This document shows, piece by piece, positions 46,425 to 57,913 of a stretch of DNA of 64,000 nt. The stretch's first letter is position 1. Each line of letters opens with the position of its first letter. The translations under genes and the position numbers were made by a program. Under the pieces are notes generated by a model that saw only the letters and a program-made list of their open reading frames with translations, searched no databases and was not told the origin of the DNA. The stretch is from contig CAXKVV010000062.1 of NCBI GenBank assembly GCA_964058805.1, positions 124,001-188,000 of the forward strand, written 5' to 3'. The stretch is from Schoenoplectus triqueter (Eukaryota > Streptophyta > Magnoliopsida > Poales > Cyperaceae).

Positions 46425-46559
46425 CGCTCTGTTCGGCATTTACTTTCATCCTGAAAAAAAAAATCATTTCAAAACTAATTATTTTTTTCCACCGTCTATA
46501 ATAAAATCAGTTCAAAACCCACACCCATGCTCATTCGCACTATGCAGCCGAACAGGGCC
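46425..46559. mobile_element. Tourist-like (PIF/Harbinger) MITE
   Basis: The ends CGCTCTGTTCGGC and, on the other strand, GGCCCTGTTCGGC pair as inverted repeats. The 3 bp TAA lies at both flanks (46422-46424 and 46560-46562), matching the TWA preference of this group. The element is 135 bp and non-coding. Confidence 0.85.
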
Positions 46560-46562
46560 TAA

Positions 46563-48511
46563 AGACATCTTTCAACAATGTTGGTGCAAGGAAATGTAAA
46601 TAACCACTACCAGAAAGTGGATTATATAGGTGGGTTAGGAAAGATCCACGGAAAACAAAATGGGTCAAACCGGCACTTCATTGAATAGGTGGATATGCCA
46701 ACGTATTAATCGGCCCATGAAAATATCAAATACTTTTACACGCAAAACAATAATATTCACCCACCAAAAAGAAAATGGGTCAACCGAGACTTTATTAATT
46801 GAGTTTGTTTGTACACAGTTTTTCCCTCTGAAATTTTTAGGCTGACATTTTTAATGTTTCATATTTTCGCAAAAAAAAAAAGATATTATACAATTTCTTT
46901 TCCTCCCGAATTTTCCATTTTGCGCACATTTGATTTCGTTCCAAAACTTTTTGAATTTTCATGACATCATTTTTCTCTCTTTTTTTTTTTACCTCCAATC
47001 TTTTTCAACGGTGATGCTACTTTGGTGTTAATATGATGTTGACCAATATTTATATATATATATATATGCATTTTAGTGCATTTCTTCAATAATTTCGTCG
47101 CAATATAATTAATTCCTGTCTCCGCATTCCATAACTAATATTTATAATGATAATCTGAACAGATAATATATGATCTATATATGGACTAATAAAATATTTT
47201 ATATTTTATATTAAATATTTAAAAATAACTAATATTTATTAATTTAATAATAAACTAATAACATCTTATTAGTTTTATAATAAAATAATTATATTATTAC
47301 ACATATTATTGACTAAATACTTAAAATACATGCAAATAACTACGTATCGAACTATTACAAATTAAAATCAAATTAGTTCATTAAAAAAATATCGAATCGA
47401 ACTCGAATCAAATAATAAAAAAAATCTAATCGAACGGACTAAATTCGAACTAAAATCGAATTAAACACCGAACAAATTATGAATTTTTTTTACACTTCTA
47501 GACCTATTTATTAAAAAAACTAAACAAGAGTTGAAATTTTTGGAGGGAGATCAAAACTAAAATCTCTTCTATGTAGAAGGATACCTTCCCTCCGATATTT
47601 TCACCAAAATTTCAAGTTCCTCCAATAGCTCACAAGGTCCGCTGGTATTTTTATTCCTCTTTTTTATTGATAATATATATCTATGACTCTCATCTCTGAG
47701 AGACGCCGCCCTACCACCTCCACAACATTGAACCCTCACCTCTGACTCCTCTTCGTCTTGCGCCTAATCCTCGATCTGACTATCCCTCAATGTTGACAAA
47801 ATTTAAAAGGAAAGGAAAGAAGAGAGAAGAAGGGGGCTCCCTGATTGGCGTGCGAGACTGACAACGACGGTGGACAGATGACAGTCATGTCACCTCTCTC
47901 ACCTTGCATCTCTTTGTTGCCTTGAACCCTTTTATGATACTATTTTTCCTCTCTATTTCCGGCATTTGCGCTGTGTTGAGGTGGTACCAAACCCTAGATT
48001 TCGACTCTATCCTTTTTTCTTTACTAGCAAGTTTGGAACCCATTTTTTTGGCCGATTGTGCTTGTTGTTTTTGTTCTGGGGTCGACTGTGCTATTTGTGT
48101 TGTTTCTGGTACCAATTTAAAGGTATGACTTCAGCATAAAATAAAGTTAGTTGTGTGTGGGATATTTTTCTCCTATATACCTGAACTTTAGATGCGAGTA
48201 CATTACTATGCATAAATTTAGTGAAGGTAGAAAAACATTGATTCTAATGGTACTCTTGTTAAAATTTAGTACAGAGATTGGAGTTCTAAACATGGCCAAA
48301 CAGGTTGTTGCCAGAATGCTCAGCATTGACCTAATGACAGAACCTAAATGTCAGTTTTGATTTATTGATAAAGAAGTAAGTATATCCTCTTATTATTTCA
48401 CTGAACTGAGATTGACTTATTCCATAGAGGTTTCTACAAGTATGAAACATTTCTCGCTTTCTGTAGAACATGATTAAAAAACTGGCTTGATTAAAAAAAC
48501 TATAAATGCAG
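46563..48511. other. Intergenic DNA, no gene recognised
   Basis: AT-rich up to about 47500 with a TA microsatellite near 47050. A C/T-rich leader-like patch at 47690-47900 precedes open frames on both strands at 47885-48128, neither with a recognisable domain. It may be the 5' part of the kinase relic that follows. Confidence 0.35.
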
Positions 48512-48930
48512 TCGCTTCTGACAAGATTCTTATTGATGGCTTCCCCCGAAGTTAAGAGAACTGTATGGCATTTGAAAAAATTGTGAGTCTTCTAAATTTA
48601 TAAATAATTATTCATTGATAATGCATTTTCGTTGTTTATATTTTAGTGAGCATCATCAGATTATTGAAATTTTCTCTTCTTCTCTATTAAGTTATTATGC
48701 TTGGGACTTATCACTGTGTTTGGCTGTGGGAGTTGGGGCTGCTGACATTGATTTCTCATGCTTCATGAAAATTAAAACCATTTAGCTTACTTGTGATTGT
48801 GTAAACTTATATGCAGATGAGAGTGAAATCAGACCTAGTGATTTTTTTTTAAATGTCCTGAGAAGGTTGTGAAAAGGATATTGAGCCGAAATCAAGTCAA
48901 ACTCTAAACTATGATGATACTAGAACCTAA
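48512..48930 (+). pseudogene. UMP-CMP kinase gene relic (two exons)
   Basis: An exon at 48512-48582, framed by an AG acceptor and a GTGAGT donor, reads SDKILIDGFPR, a stop codon, then ENCMAFEKI. A second exon begins at 48817 after TATATGCAG and reads RVKSDLVIFF, then, one frame over after a T9 run, KCPEKVVKRILSRNQ. These match the DGFPR..EN..AFE and DLVLFF.CPEE..KR.L.RNQ segments of plant UMP/CMP kinases (adenylate kinase fold, pyrimidine nucleotide phosphorylation). The P-loop exon and the C-terminal helices were not found. The internal stop and the frameshift make it a pseudogene fragment. Confidence 0.72.
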
Positions 48931-51900
48931 CCTAATTCATTTTTGGTGAAGTAACACATACCCTATTTCTATGGAAGACACATTCAAGTCAATCAAGCTA
49001 TCTAAGCCGACCAAGCCAATGGTGATATCATATCCCAACCACACAAGTTATCCAACCTAACCAAGCCACCCAAGCAAATTTAGTGAACAATGCAAATGAC
49101 CAACTTGGACTGATGCAGTGGTTTCAAGATACTGGATACAATCCAAAAATGATATTCTAACACTGGTAATTGTGTTCTCATCTTAATTGTATTTTGTGGG
49201 GATTAGTATTTTGATGCTTGATGGAGTCTAGTGACTTGGTTGTGAAGGTGTTCATCTGTCATTAACTCTTTGGTGATGTCTCTTGTGAAGGTGATCGTAT
49301 ATTTGATCATATATTTTGTGAAAGAATTCAACTGATTAGGGGCATTTTGGGTTAGAAAATTGCTAGGTAATGTTGTAGTGTCATCATGAAGTATATTGGG
49401 TGTAAATTATTACATTTCAAACACTTATGTTTTCTAATGTTATTGATAATGAGACAACTATGTGATTTATAGCTTGTTAATTTTTTTTTTGAATGATGAA
49501 AAATGGTTTCATTTGAGATGGGCGGTACATATCAGATATGGATATAGTTGGATGACTGTGATATAATGATAACATTTTTTAATGTCTTGCATGAACTTGT
49601 CGCAGCACCATGAAAAAAAGGATGTCTATAACATCCAGATTAATTATGAATGACTTGCGTAATTAGTACCCATAAATTTAATCATGTACTCGAATTTTAC
49701 CCCACCAAAATAAATTTAATCATGCACTCAAATATTAAAATTTTATATGATTGTTCATAAAGGCTTCATAATGCCTTTTTACTTGTAGGTTTCAAACTTC
49801 TCCTTGAGATGCATCTCATGGAGAATTAAAAGTTAAAAAATGTTTTTAATGCAACTTTATTTTTTTTTATTGGACAATGTATCAGTATTTGCTTCAGACA
49901 CCTTATTCAATTACTACACGTGGCAGAGCACCAACTTGGGTTTTGATGCCTCTGGAGTGGCAGGGCACCGACAACTCTTCACTGCCCAGAAGGTGACAAA
50001 GATGATGGAAGAACATAACAAATGCTATACAGAGGAGCGAGCCTAAAAGGGACCAAATGGAGGCAAAGCGCAACAACCAGACTGACAGTGATTTGTGCAG
50101 ATGCTCCTATTACCTGTAAGTAATTTATCAGAATTTAAGTTTGAATGATTTGTGCTTTTCAATGTAAGATTTTCATTATATCAATAGTTTTATCTATATT
50201 GCGACAAATGGTGTACAATTGAATCTATCACCATCTCAATGCAGTATCCTCAGCAGTGAAAATGAAGGTGGCATTCAAGGTAATCAAGCCACCCAACTAC
50301 CCAAGGTATTCAAGCCAACAGTGACAGTCAGGCTACCTAAGGTGACCAAGCCAGCCAGTTGCACTAACCAACCATGCTGCTATCCAACTTGGAACAAATC
50401 ATTGGTTTCAAGGTACTGGCTACGCTGCAGACTTGATATTTGAGTAATGACTCGTGCTGTTTTTCAAATTGTTAATTGATACTTTTTTGTAAAGTGCTAT
50501 GGAAAGCGGTACAATACTTTTGTGTTTTGGGGGAATAGTATTTTTGTAATTGAAGGGGTTTGATGATGGTCTGATCATTGTTCAGAGACATTTACGTGTA
50601 GGTGTTCGCCTATAATGGGATGTCCATCTATTTGATGACATCTTCTGTCATGGTGTTCACTTGGTCATTTTTGTGAAGGGAATCATTGTTTGTTAATGGG
50701 TTGTTTGATGATGTGGCGATAAAGACAAACTTTTAATTTATGATTTAGTATTTTAATTCTCTCTCTTTTGTGAATGGATTGTTATTATGATTTGGGATGG
50801 GCTAATAAATATGGGGCACAAATATAAATTGGACGATTGCTACATTATGTCAGTGTTTTTTTTTTAATAAAACTTGTATTTTTGCAAGAATAAATGTATC
50901 GACTCTCCATTTTAATCATTGACGAAGAAATTGTCGACCCACCAAGAAAGCCTCATCAAAATAAAGAATTTAATTTCAGCGCCATCTTTTATTATAATAT
51001 ATATGTATTTGCGTGAATAAATGTATTGGTGGGTCTAAAGAACCCACCAATTTAATCTATAGACGGTCAAATGAGCCATCATCAAATTCATGCGCGATCC
51101 CACTAATTTAAAATCTGTTTCGCACCAAAAAAATCAGATTCGAGGGCCCCACGCATTTGGTACTTATTTCCGTGGAGGTTTGTTGGGAGGGTGTGAGCGT
51201 GTGAGAACTCCCTCCAAATAAGTCTATTGTGTAGGCTTAACCACGCATCAAGCATCATTTCTGCCCACCAATATAATTCATTTTTTAGTAGTGAACATGC
51301 AAGTACTGAAAATTGTACATCGTTTTGAGAAAAGAGAGAGAATTGCACATCTTATTGCATGATAAAGGATAGATGATGAAATGAGCATAAATTATACAAG
51401 TGAAGTTATAATGCCAGTATTTCTCCTTCCATTTACTAGCATATTTTTTGGTGATGGATGTGAAAACACTTTTTTTCTTTGCTTCTTTTACTTTGGCTTA
51501 ATCTCGATCAAGAGTTCAGGACATTAACTGATCGAACTTGCATTATGTGCGGAGCTTAAAAAATTCAGCAAGTGCGATTTTCTTGTTGTGAATCGTCTGA
51601 TCACCATTCAATGGTTATGATTTAATAATAATAATTTTTTATATTAAAATTCATATTTAAAATTTTCACAACCGTTCAGATTAAATCAGACCGTCCAAAT
51701 ATATCAGTGGAGATCTCCGCATAAAAAAAAATATCTGGCTGCCCGCCCTCAACTGATCAACCACATGTTGATGTGCACACCATATGGCATGTCTGTATTC
51801 GCCCCCAATAGTTCGATATCTTACTAAATGCATGTAGTATTATTATAAGACCCAACCAAACTAAAATTATTTAATTTATTTTATACAATCCCAATAAGAA

Positions 51901-53084
51901 CGTGCCATGAGGAGCACCATGAAACCAGAGAGAGGTGCCAAGTAAAGACGAGTGGAAACTTTAAAGTAAAGAGTAAATTAATTAATATCTACCCATTTCT
52001 TGCACGCCATATTCACGCGCCACAAGCTACTAAAGAAATACAACAAGCCAAGGACCTAATGTTGAAGTGGACGTACAGTCAGAAACCATCTGTTATCTGG
52101 CTTCCCAGAAGCGAAATTATTTGGATGTTTATTTGGTAAATGTTAGTTGTGACGTGGAAGTACTATTTAAAAAAAAATCTAAGTTGATTCTGATTTCTGA
52201 AAGTACTAGGGTTTCTTGAAATTTACTTGGTGATAAAAGAACTTGTTTGGACAATTTTTTTATCCCCATTTGAAAACTCTTTTCCCTTTTTGGGAACATT
52301 TGTGAGGTTTTTTTTCTTTTTAATTTTTTTCCTTCTGTGTCATATAATTTTTTTGGACGAAGGAGAGTTTTATGTGCAAGTTTATCATCAAGCAAACAAG
52401 TCGAACTTACAATAATCTGTATTTATGATTTTCGTTTAAGTATCCAATAGCAAGGAAATTTTATGAAATTGATACACAACAAATTTATAGAGCCAACAAT
52501 TTAATTATGATCTTTAATTTTGATATATCGACTGTAAAGATACCAAAAAAAAAATATAAAGCGATAAACGGCGGCTATCGCGCGCGACAATTTTGATATA
52601 TACTAAACGCTGCTTAGGCTCATTTGTGCAGAAGTTGTTAATGAAAACTATTAAATTAAATCATTTTATCATTATTGTTAATTGTACAGTATATGATTTT
52701 ACTTCTTTTTTTAATTGATTCATCCTTAATTTTCCAGGAAAAAGCGGTTCTTAGATTTTCCTAGGAAGAAGCGAAAATTGGTGAATAATTTTTTCACTTT
52801 AATTGTTTAAAAAAAACATTAGGGAGTTATATTTTTTAACTAGTCGGTAATTTGTAGGATATATACAAAATAAATATATATAATTATATATACACACATA
52901 TACACACATATCGGTCCATAATATCCCGTAATTTTGGCATCATCTTAAATATAAGGTACGTCAAAAAAACAAACACTTGCTCACTTTCCTTTTAAATACA
53001 GCAAAGGATAGCACCAACTAAAAACAAACAAAATTAGAAATTTGTAATTTCTACAGAAATCAACGTAACAACCGACCGCAATTC
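48931..53084. other. Intergenic DNA, no gene recognised
   Basis: An open frame at 49840-50046 (FASDTLFNYYTWQ..) has no domain I recognise. Two patches, about 48990-49080 and 50270-50370, share CAAGCCACCCAA and related words. A 140-base pyrimidine/T-rich stretch lies at 52240-52340. No inverted repeat ends with target duplications were found. Confidence 0.35.
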
Positions 53085-53095
53085 TTATATAAGCT

Positions 53096-53103
53096 GATCA
53101 TTC
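53096..53103 (+). promoter_or_regulatory. TATA box of the metacaspase gene
   Basis: TATATAAG lies 98 bases before the ATG at 53194, so transcription would start near 53125-53130 with a leader of about 65 bases. The spacing and the match to the plant consensus are good. Confidence 0.7.
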
Positions 53104-53193
53104 TTCACAATTGTCTCATCCCATTTTCACAAAAGCCATACTGCTACACAAAGTAAACACGCCAAGTAAACTTTACTACCAGAGAACAGAGAG

Positions 53194-54659
53194 ATGGCCG
53201 TTGCAACCAGAGCCTCCGGAGCAAAGAGATTGGCCACGCTTGTTGGTTGCAACTACTTCGGTAGCCAATACGAACTACATGGATGCATCAATGATGTGAA
53301 AGACATGACCGAAACTCTTGTTTCCCGATTTGGGTTTGACAGAAACGATATCACGGTTCTGACTGATGAGCCTGAGTCAGATCAGAAGCCTACTGGTGCA
53401 AACATCAAGCGTGTTCTTGGTGACATGATTGCAAAAGCCGATTCTGGTGATGTGCTCTTTTTGCATTATAGCGGCCACGGGACGCTTATCCCAGCCACTA
53501 AGCCACACCATGGCCACCGGAAAGACGAGGCTATTGTTCCTTGTGATTTTAACCTTATCACAGGTAAAGTACAATAGCTCTAACAAATCCCATGTGTATA
53601 GTAGAATATGGATATTATATGATCTCTTAACAGTTTTAATTTGATTCCTGTTGTACAGAAAAAAAAAACAGATAGAGAAACAACAAATAAACACTTAATC
53701 ATTATTTTGTAACCCTTTTTTATGCAGATGTTGACTTCAGGCAGATGGTAGACAAGTTGCCGACGGGGACGAGCCTAACCATAATCTCTGATTCGTGCCA
53801 TAGTGGCGGCCTCATCGACAATGAAAAGGAGCAGATCGGCCCATCCACTGTAACAAGGTCAATCGATGCCATGAACCAGAAAACTAAACCTCGCTACATC
53901 TCTCCTGAGACACTTTTGCATCACCTTGGTGGCCTTTCTGGCATTGAATCACACCATATTGGCGACCACCTTGCTCACCTAAAGTGCAGAAGATTTACCA
54001 TGCAGTATGTGATTTATTTATTCATTTATATGTTCAGATCAGTTATATTGGCACTTTTCTCTTTTTATCGTTAGCAAATAATAATGCCACTTTACATAGT
54101 ATTCACAAATATGGATTAATTGACACAGTATCGAGAAATACCTTTTGTTGTTGATATAGAATAGATAATCTCCCAGTTTTCTTTTATATATTTTGCCATA
54201 ATGGGCTACTAAAAGAACGCTCTCATTTTGAAAACAAAATAACTTTAGCCTTTAGGCCCATGAATCGGGTGCAATAGTGTCTAAGGCTTGAATTTAATTT
54301 AAATAATTTCTCAAGAAAAAAGAACTTAATTTAAATAACATGCTAGAATACACTTATTCAAGAATGTTTATGTACAACAGCAAAAGCCAATATGCGACAA
54401 CGGGATCTTGCTAAGCGGATGCCAGACAAACGAGACATCGGCTGATGTGGGTCCTGAAGATGGAGATGGGAAGTCGTGTGGAGCGTTTAGCCACTCACTG
54501 CAGAAGGTTCTAGCACAACATCCAGGAGTTATAACTAACAAGGAGTTAGTGACAAAAGCAAGACAGCTGCTCCATGCCGAGGGGTTCGAACAGCATCCAT
54601 GCCTGTACTGCAGCGATGCCAATGCCGAGGTTCTGTTTCTCTTTGAAGAAGAAGCATAA
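53194..54659 (+). CDS. Type II metacaspase, AtMC9-like
   Basis: Exons are 53194-53563, 53728-54008 and about 54381-54659, for a protein of about 309 residues; AtMC9 has about 325. The p20 part has [44 protein letters not shown] with catalytic His95, [17 protein letters not shown] and ISDSCHSGG with catalytic Cys147. Cys31 matches the second reactive Cys (Cys29) of AtMC9. The p10 part has [27 protein letters not shown] and [15 protein letters not shown]. There is no N-terminal zinc finger and the linker is short, as in the AtMC9 branch. Metacaspases cut after Arg or Lys; AtMC9 works at acidic pH and acts in clearance of dying xylem cells. The second intron is uncertain: the strong donor GTATGT at 54005 is out of phase with all acceptor choices, so GTGATT at 54009 is used here. 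The linker region is shorter than in AtMC9. Confidence 0.9.
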
Positions 54660-55468
54660 AGGAGAAATTAATGATTCTTAAATTTATTAATTTGCTGTCA
54701 GTGTTGACTTATACATGCAACCGATTGTTGTCACGCAGTAATGGAATTAATAATCGGATTTGTATGCTCTGTTTCTGAGTTGTATGTTCGGAAATAACAA
54801 AAGAACTTGCGCCAATTTCCTTATAATTTATAATGTTATGCATCTTACGTTACGTGAATGGATATATAATATATATCAGGCTGTAGTCCACAAAAATAAA
54901 TAAATAAACGAACTTGGCATATATTTAATTTCTTGGGCAATCATATGAACATTTCTTGTCGGCCCAAAATCGTTTCATGACAAATAGAAGTTGGCCCAAT
55001 TAATGTCAAATATGCATGCATGCATGCATACATACATACAGGCTATTGCTACTCGGAGCGTTGCAACTGGCCTTTGTCACTCTAATTAGAACCGTAATTC
55101 CACCAAAATCAAAGAACTTCCAGCTGATGAAATACGCAGCGAGCTCAGGCTATTTGGAAAGAAAAATAAAACTCTGTTTTCGGAATCATGTTGTGTTACC
55201 TATTAATAAAACCTTGTTTAATTAGTTGTTTTTCACATCATTAACCTTCACTTTTCGCAAGATATTAATTGAAACCGACTACCCGAAAATCCATTATGTT
55301 TTATTGTTTTGAGAAAAAGTTTTCGTGTATTATTTGTTTGGTGACAGGCGTATAATTTTTCGTTAAAAAAGTTAATAGAAGGAAATCCAATAACTGTCTC
55401 TCACAGGCACGGCCCGCGGATATTGTATAATATTAATTTCCTACCATAAATAGCTGAGTCTATCAAAA
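54660..55468. other. 3' flank of metacaspase, intergenic
   Basis: Probable 3' untranslated DNA follows the stop for about 150 bases. A short CATG/CATA microsatellite lies at 55011-55040. A 69-codon frame at 55016-55225 starts inside that microsatellite and has no domain. Confidence 0.4.
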
Positions 55469-55935
55469 TCTATACTATTATATAAAATATCTAAGAATTA
55501 GAGGATTCATTTTTGTCATGGTAATTTTTTATTATACCCATTTTATCCCTCAATTAGACGGATAATATTTATTTTTAGTTGATAGAACGTATATGATCGC
55601 GTTCTTTGATCCCCTCTTTCTCTCCATTTATTTCCCTTATATACTATTATTTCCATAATATTATTTTTTTATTTAGCAACCTTGTGCATATTTGGTAAGA
55701 AATTAATGGTGATAATATATGTTAGAATAATTTATTTTTCCTGCCATAAAAATGATGAATCATTAACTCATATTGTACAAAAATCTCATCCAAAATTAAA
55801 TAGTCTTTATTATGAGTTTTCTCTATAATTTGGTGAATTTATAATTTAATATTAGATAAATGTGAATTTTTTTATTTTATAATATTTTAATGTTTAAATA
55901 AAAAATTCTGCTGCAACGTACAGGTATATAGCTAG
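55469..55935 (+). mobile_element. Small non-autonomous Helitron
   Basis: The 5' end TCTATACTATTATATAAAAT is the classic start of many plant Helitrons. The 3' end is a CTGCTGCAACGTACAGGT-like weak hairpin followed by ATATAGCTAG. The base before is A and the base after is T, the normal AT insertion site without target duplication. The 467 bp interior is non-coding. The 3' stem is imperfect, which lowers confidence a little. Confidence 0.78.
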
Positions 55936-56078
55936 TAATGTCTAATGTAAGAAGTGGGCAATGCGTATTTTGTGGTCAAAACTAGTTCTACATAAAAGTT
56001 TTCAATAAATCATTGTGCTAATTAAATTAAAGTATAAACAAAGATGGGATAAAACTGTATTTCGGCAGTACAAGCAAT

Positions 56079-57206
56079 CACTGCTATAGAAAAAAGACTT
56101 TTATAGCCCTATTTAATAGCGATTATATAATAGAACAGCTATAAAAGACATTAATAGCGGTTGTTTAATAGCAACCGCTATTATAACTGAGTTTTTATAG
56201 CGGTTGCTATTAAACAACCGCTATTAAAGCTTTTTATAGTGGTTCTACTAAAGAGGCGCTATTAAAGTATACCTTTAATAGCGGTCCCTCCGAAAAATCG
56301 CTATTAAAGATTGACCTTTAATAGCGGTTGTTCAATAGCAACCGCTATAAAAAGGGTCGTGCGAATATGCACCACTATCCACGGATCGTCAATATACTTT
56401 TTAATCTACAATCTCCATTTTAATCGACCCAACGCTCAGAAAATTCCGACGGATTCATCCCTCTCTTACCTATATATATACCACTCTTCACCCCCCCCAT
56501 TCATCTCTCATTTTCTCTTTATCTTCCCAATTTCTCAAAATTCAAACATAAAATATCAAACAAAAAGTTTAACATTTAAAAAAAATTAGGACAAATTTTT
56601 TATTTTGTTCTTTTTAAATTTATTTGTTTGTTCTTTCTTTTTAATTTTTTGTTCAAATTTTATATTCAAATTTCGAATTCAAATTATTTTTTTTATTTTG
56701 TGTCCAAATTTTGAATTCAAACTATTTTTCTGTTTTAAATTTTATATTCAATTATGATCAAATTTAAAAGTCAAATTATTTTTATGTTCTAAATTTTTGT
56801 TCAAATTAGTTTTTAAATTTTGAATTTAAAATTTGTGTTTCAGAATGAAAAAATATAAAAATTAAAAGCTGACGGATGTGACAGCTGTACAGCTGTCAGT
56901 ATTTTTTTTAAATTCAGTACAACCCTTTAATAGCGGTTGTTGCATAAGAACTGCTATTAAAGGGTGCCTTTAATAGCGGTTGTTATATAACAACCACTAT
57001 TAAAGCATACTCTTTAATAGCGGTTGTTGCATAAGAACTGTTATTAAAGGGTGCCTTTAATAGCGGTTGTTATATAACAACCGCTATTAAAGGGTATTTT
57101 TTAATAATGGTTCTTAAAATTTTTTATGGCACCCCTGTTGCAGCCCCCCTAACCCGCTATAAAATCCCATTTTTAACCGCTATAATAGCCCAAAATTGTA
57201 GTGGTG
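56079..57206. mobile_element. CACTA-like element with TTTAATAGCGGTTG repeats
   Basis: The left end is CACTGCTATAG. On the other strand the right end reads CACCACTACAA or, three bases in, CACTACAATTTTGGG. If the outer end at 57206 is used, AAT flanks both sides (56076-56078 and 57207-57209). Both end regions are packed with TTTAATAGCGGTTGTT and its inverse AACAACCGCTATTAAA, arranged as hairpins. The middle is AT-rich with no transposase. CACTA is the likeliest class from the ends and 3 bp duplication. Confidence 0.65.
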
Positions 57207-57209
57207 AAT

Positions 57210-57410
57210 TTAAATGAAGTAACAACTGATAACAGCAGAAACTCGCTTAGTATACGGTATACCAGACAGAGTAGATGACAACCTGATCATGAACTGGCAG
57301 CTTTTTATTTGAAAAGGTCTTCTGCAAGTACTGACTTCAAATATAACACGCCTTACTAATTTTCCACCCAAATAGTACACTTAATAAAAAGTGTATCATC
57401 TTTCAGAAAC
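57210..57410. other. Spacer and 3' side of the MATH locus
   Basis: Nothing recognised. Confidence 0.3.
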
Positions 57411-57791
57411 TTATGGTGCCTCCAAATCATCCCTTTTAATGAACTCATCACGGCCCCACATCAATTTGCCATCAGAATACGCCAGTGTAGAATAAGTGAG
57501 CAGCGGCGAGCACTCAGCTGTCATCATGGGAACCCATTTCTTGGTGGAGAAATCCAGCAAGTAAAAGGCATGAACTGCCTTTGCCTCTTTTTCTTCGCCA
57601 AGTAGCCTCAGTCCAGCCGCTATGTGGTCGATACCATGCTCGTTGAATCCATACAGATAGAACTCGACCGCCTAGTCATAGCCGGCGACAGTGAAGCTGT
57701 CAGACTGGATGAAGTTCCACTCACCGATGCGCTTGGTGGAGGAGTAACCGGTGATTTCAAATGTTTTTGATCCAGCGTGGAACTTGGGCAT
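57411..57791 (-). pseudogene. MATH-domain protein with one nonsense codon
   Basis: On the minus strand an ATG at 57791 opens a 127-codon frame to TAA at 57411, broken once by TAG at 57672-57674. It reads as a MATH (TRAF-like) domain: KTFEITGYSSTKRIG, FIQSDSFTVAGYD, the stop, AVEFYLYGFNEHG, HAFYLLDFSTKKWVP, KLMWGRDEFIKRDDLEA. In this family a Trp normally follows GYD, so the stop is TGG to TAG. MATH domains of the plant BTB-MATH group bind substrates for CUL3 ubiquitin ligases; here no BTB domain follows, since the frame ends right after the MATH core. One nonsense codon is the only defect seen, so it is either a young pseudogene or a sequencing error. Confidence 0.85.
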
Positions 57792-57897
57792 TGCGTGATA
57801 TGTTGGTTTGTTTTTATGTTTTAAGTTTTGAAGGAATAAACGAGCCAGGAATATGTCGAAGCTGTGAGCGAGTTTTCCCTTGCGAGAATTGCTTTGA

Positions 57898-57904
57898 ATT
57901 TATA
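57898..57904 (-). promoter_or_regulatory. TATA box of the MATH locus
   Basis: On the minus strand CTATAAATTC lies about 107 bases before the ATG at 57791. The leader between them is A/C-rich and free of upstream ATG triplets near the start. This suggests the locus was once a real transcribed gene. Confidence 0.55.
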
Positions 57905-57913
57905 GGGTCTTAC

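Noticed and set aside
51103..52415. Frames of 62-88 codons on both strands as small genes
   Set aside because: Low-complexity or T-rich, no domain, no splice or promoter context that supports them.
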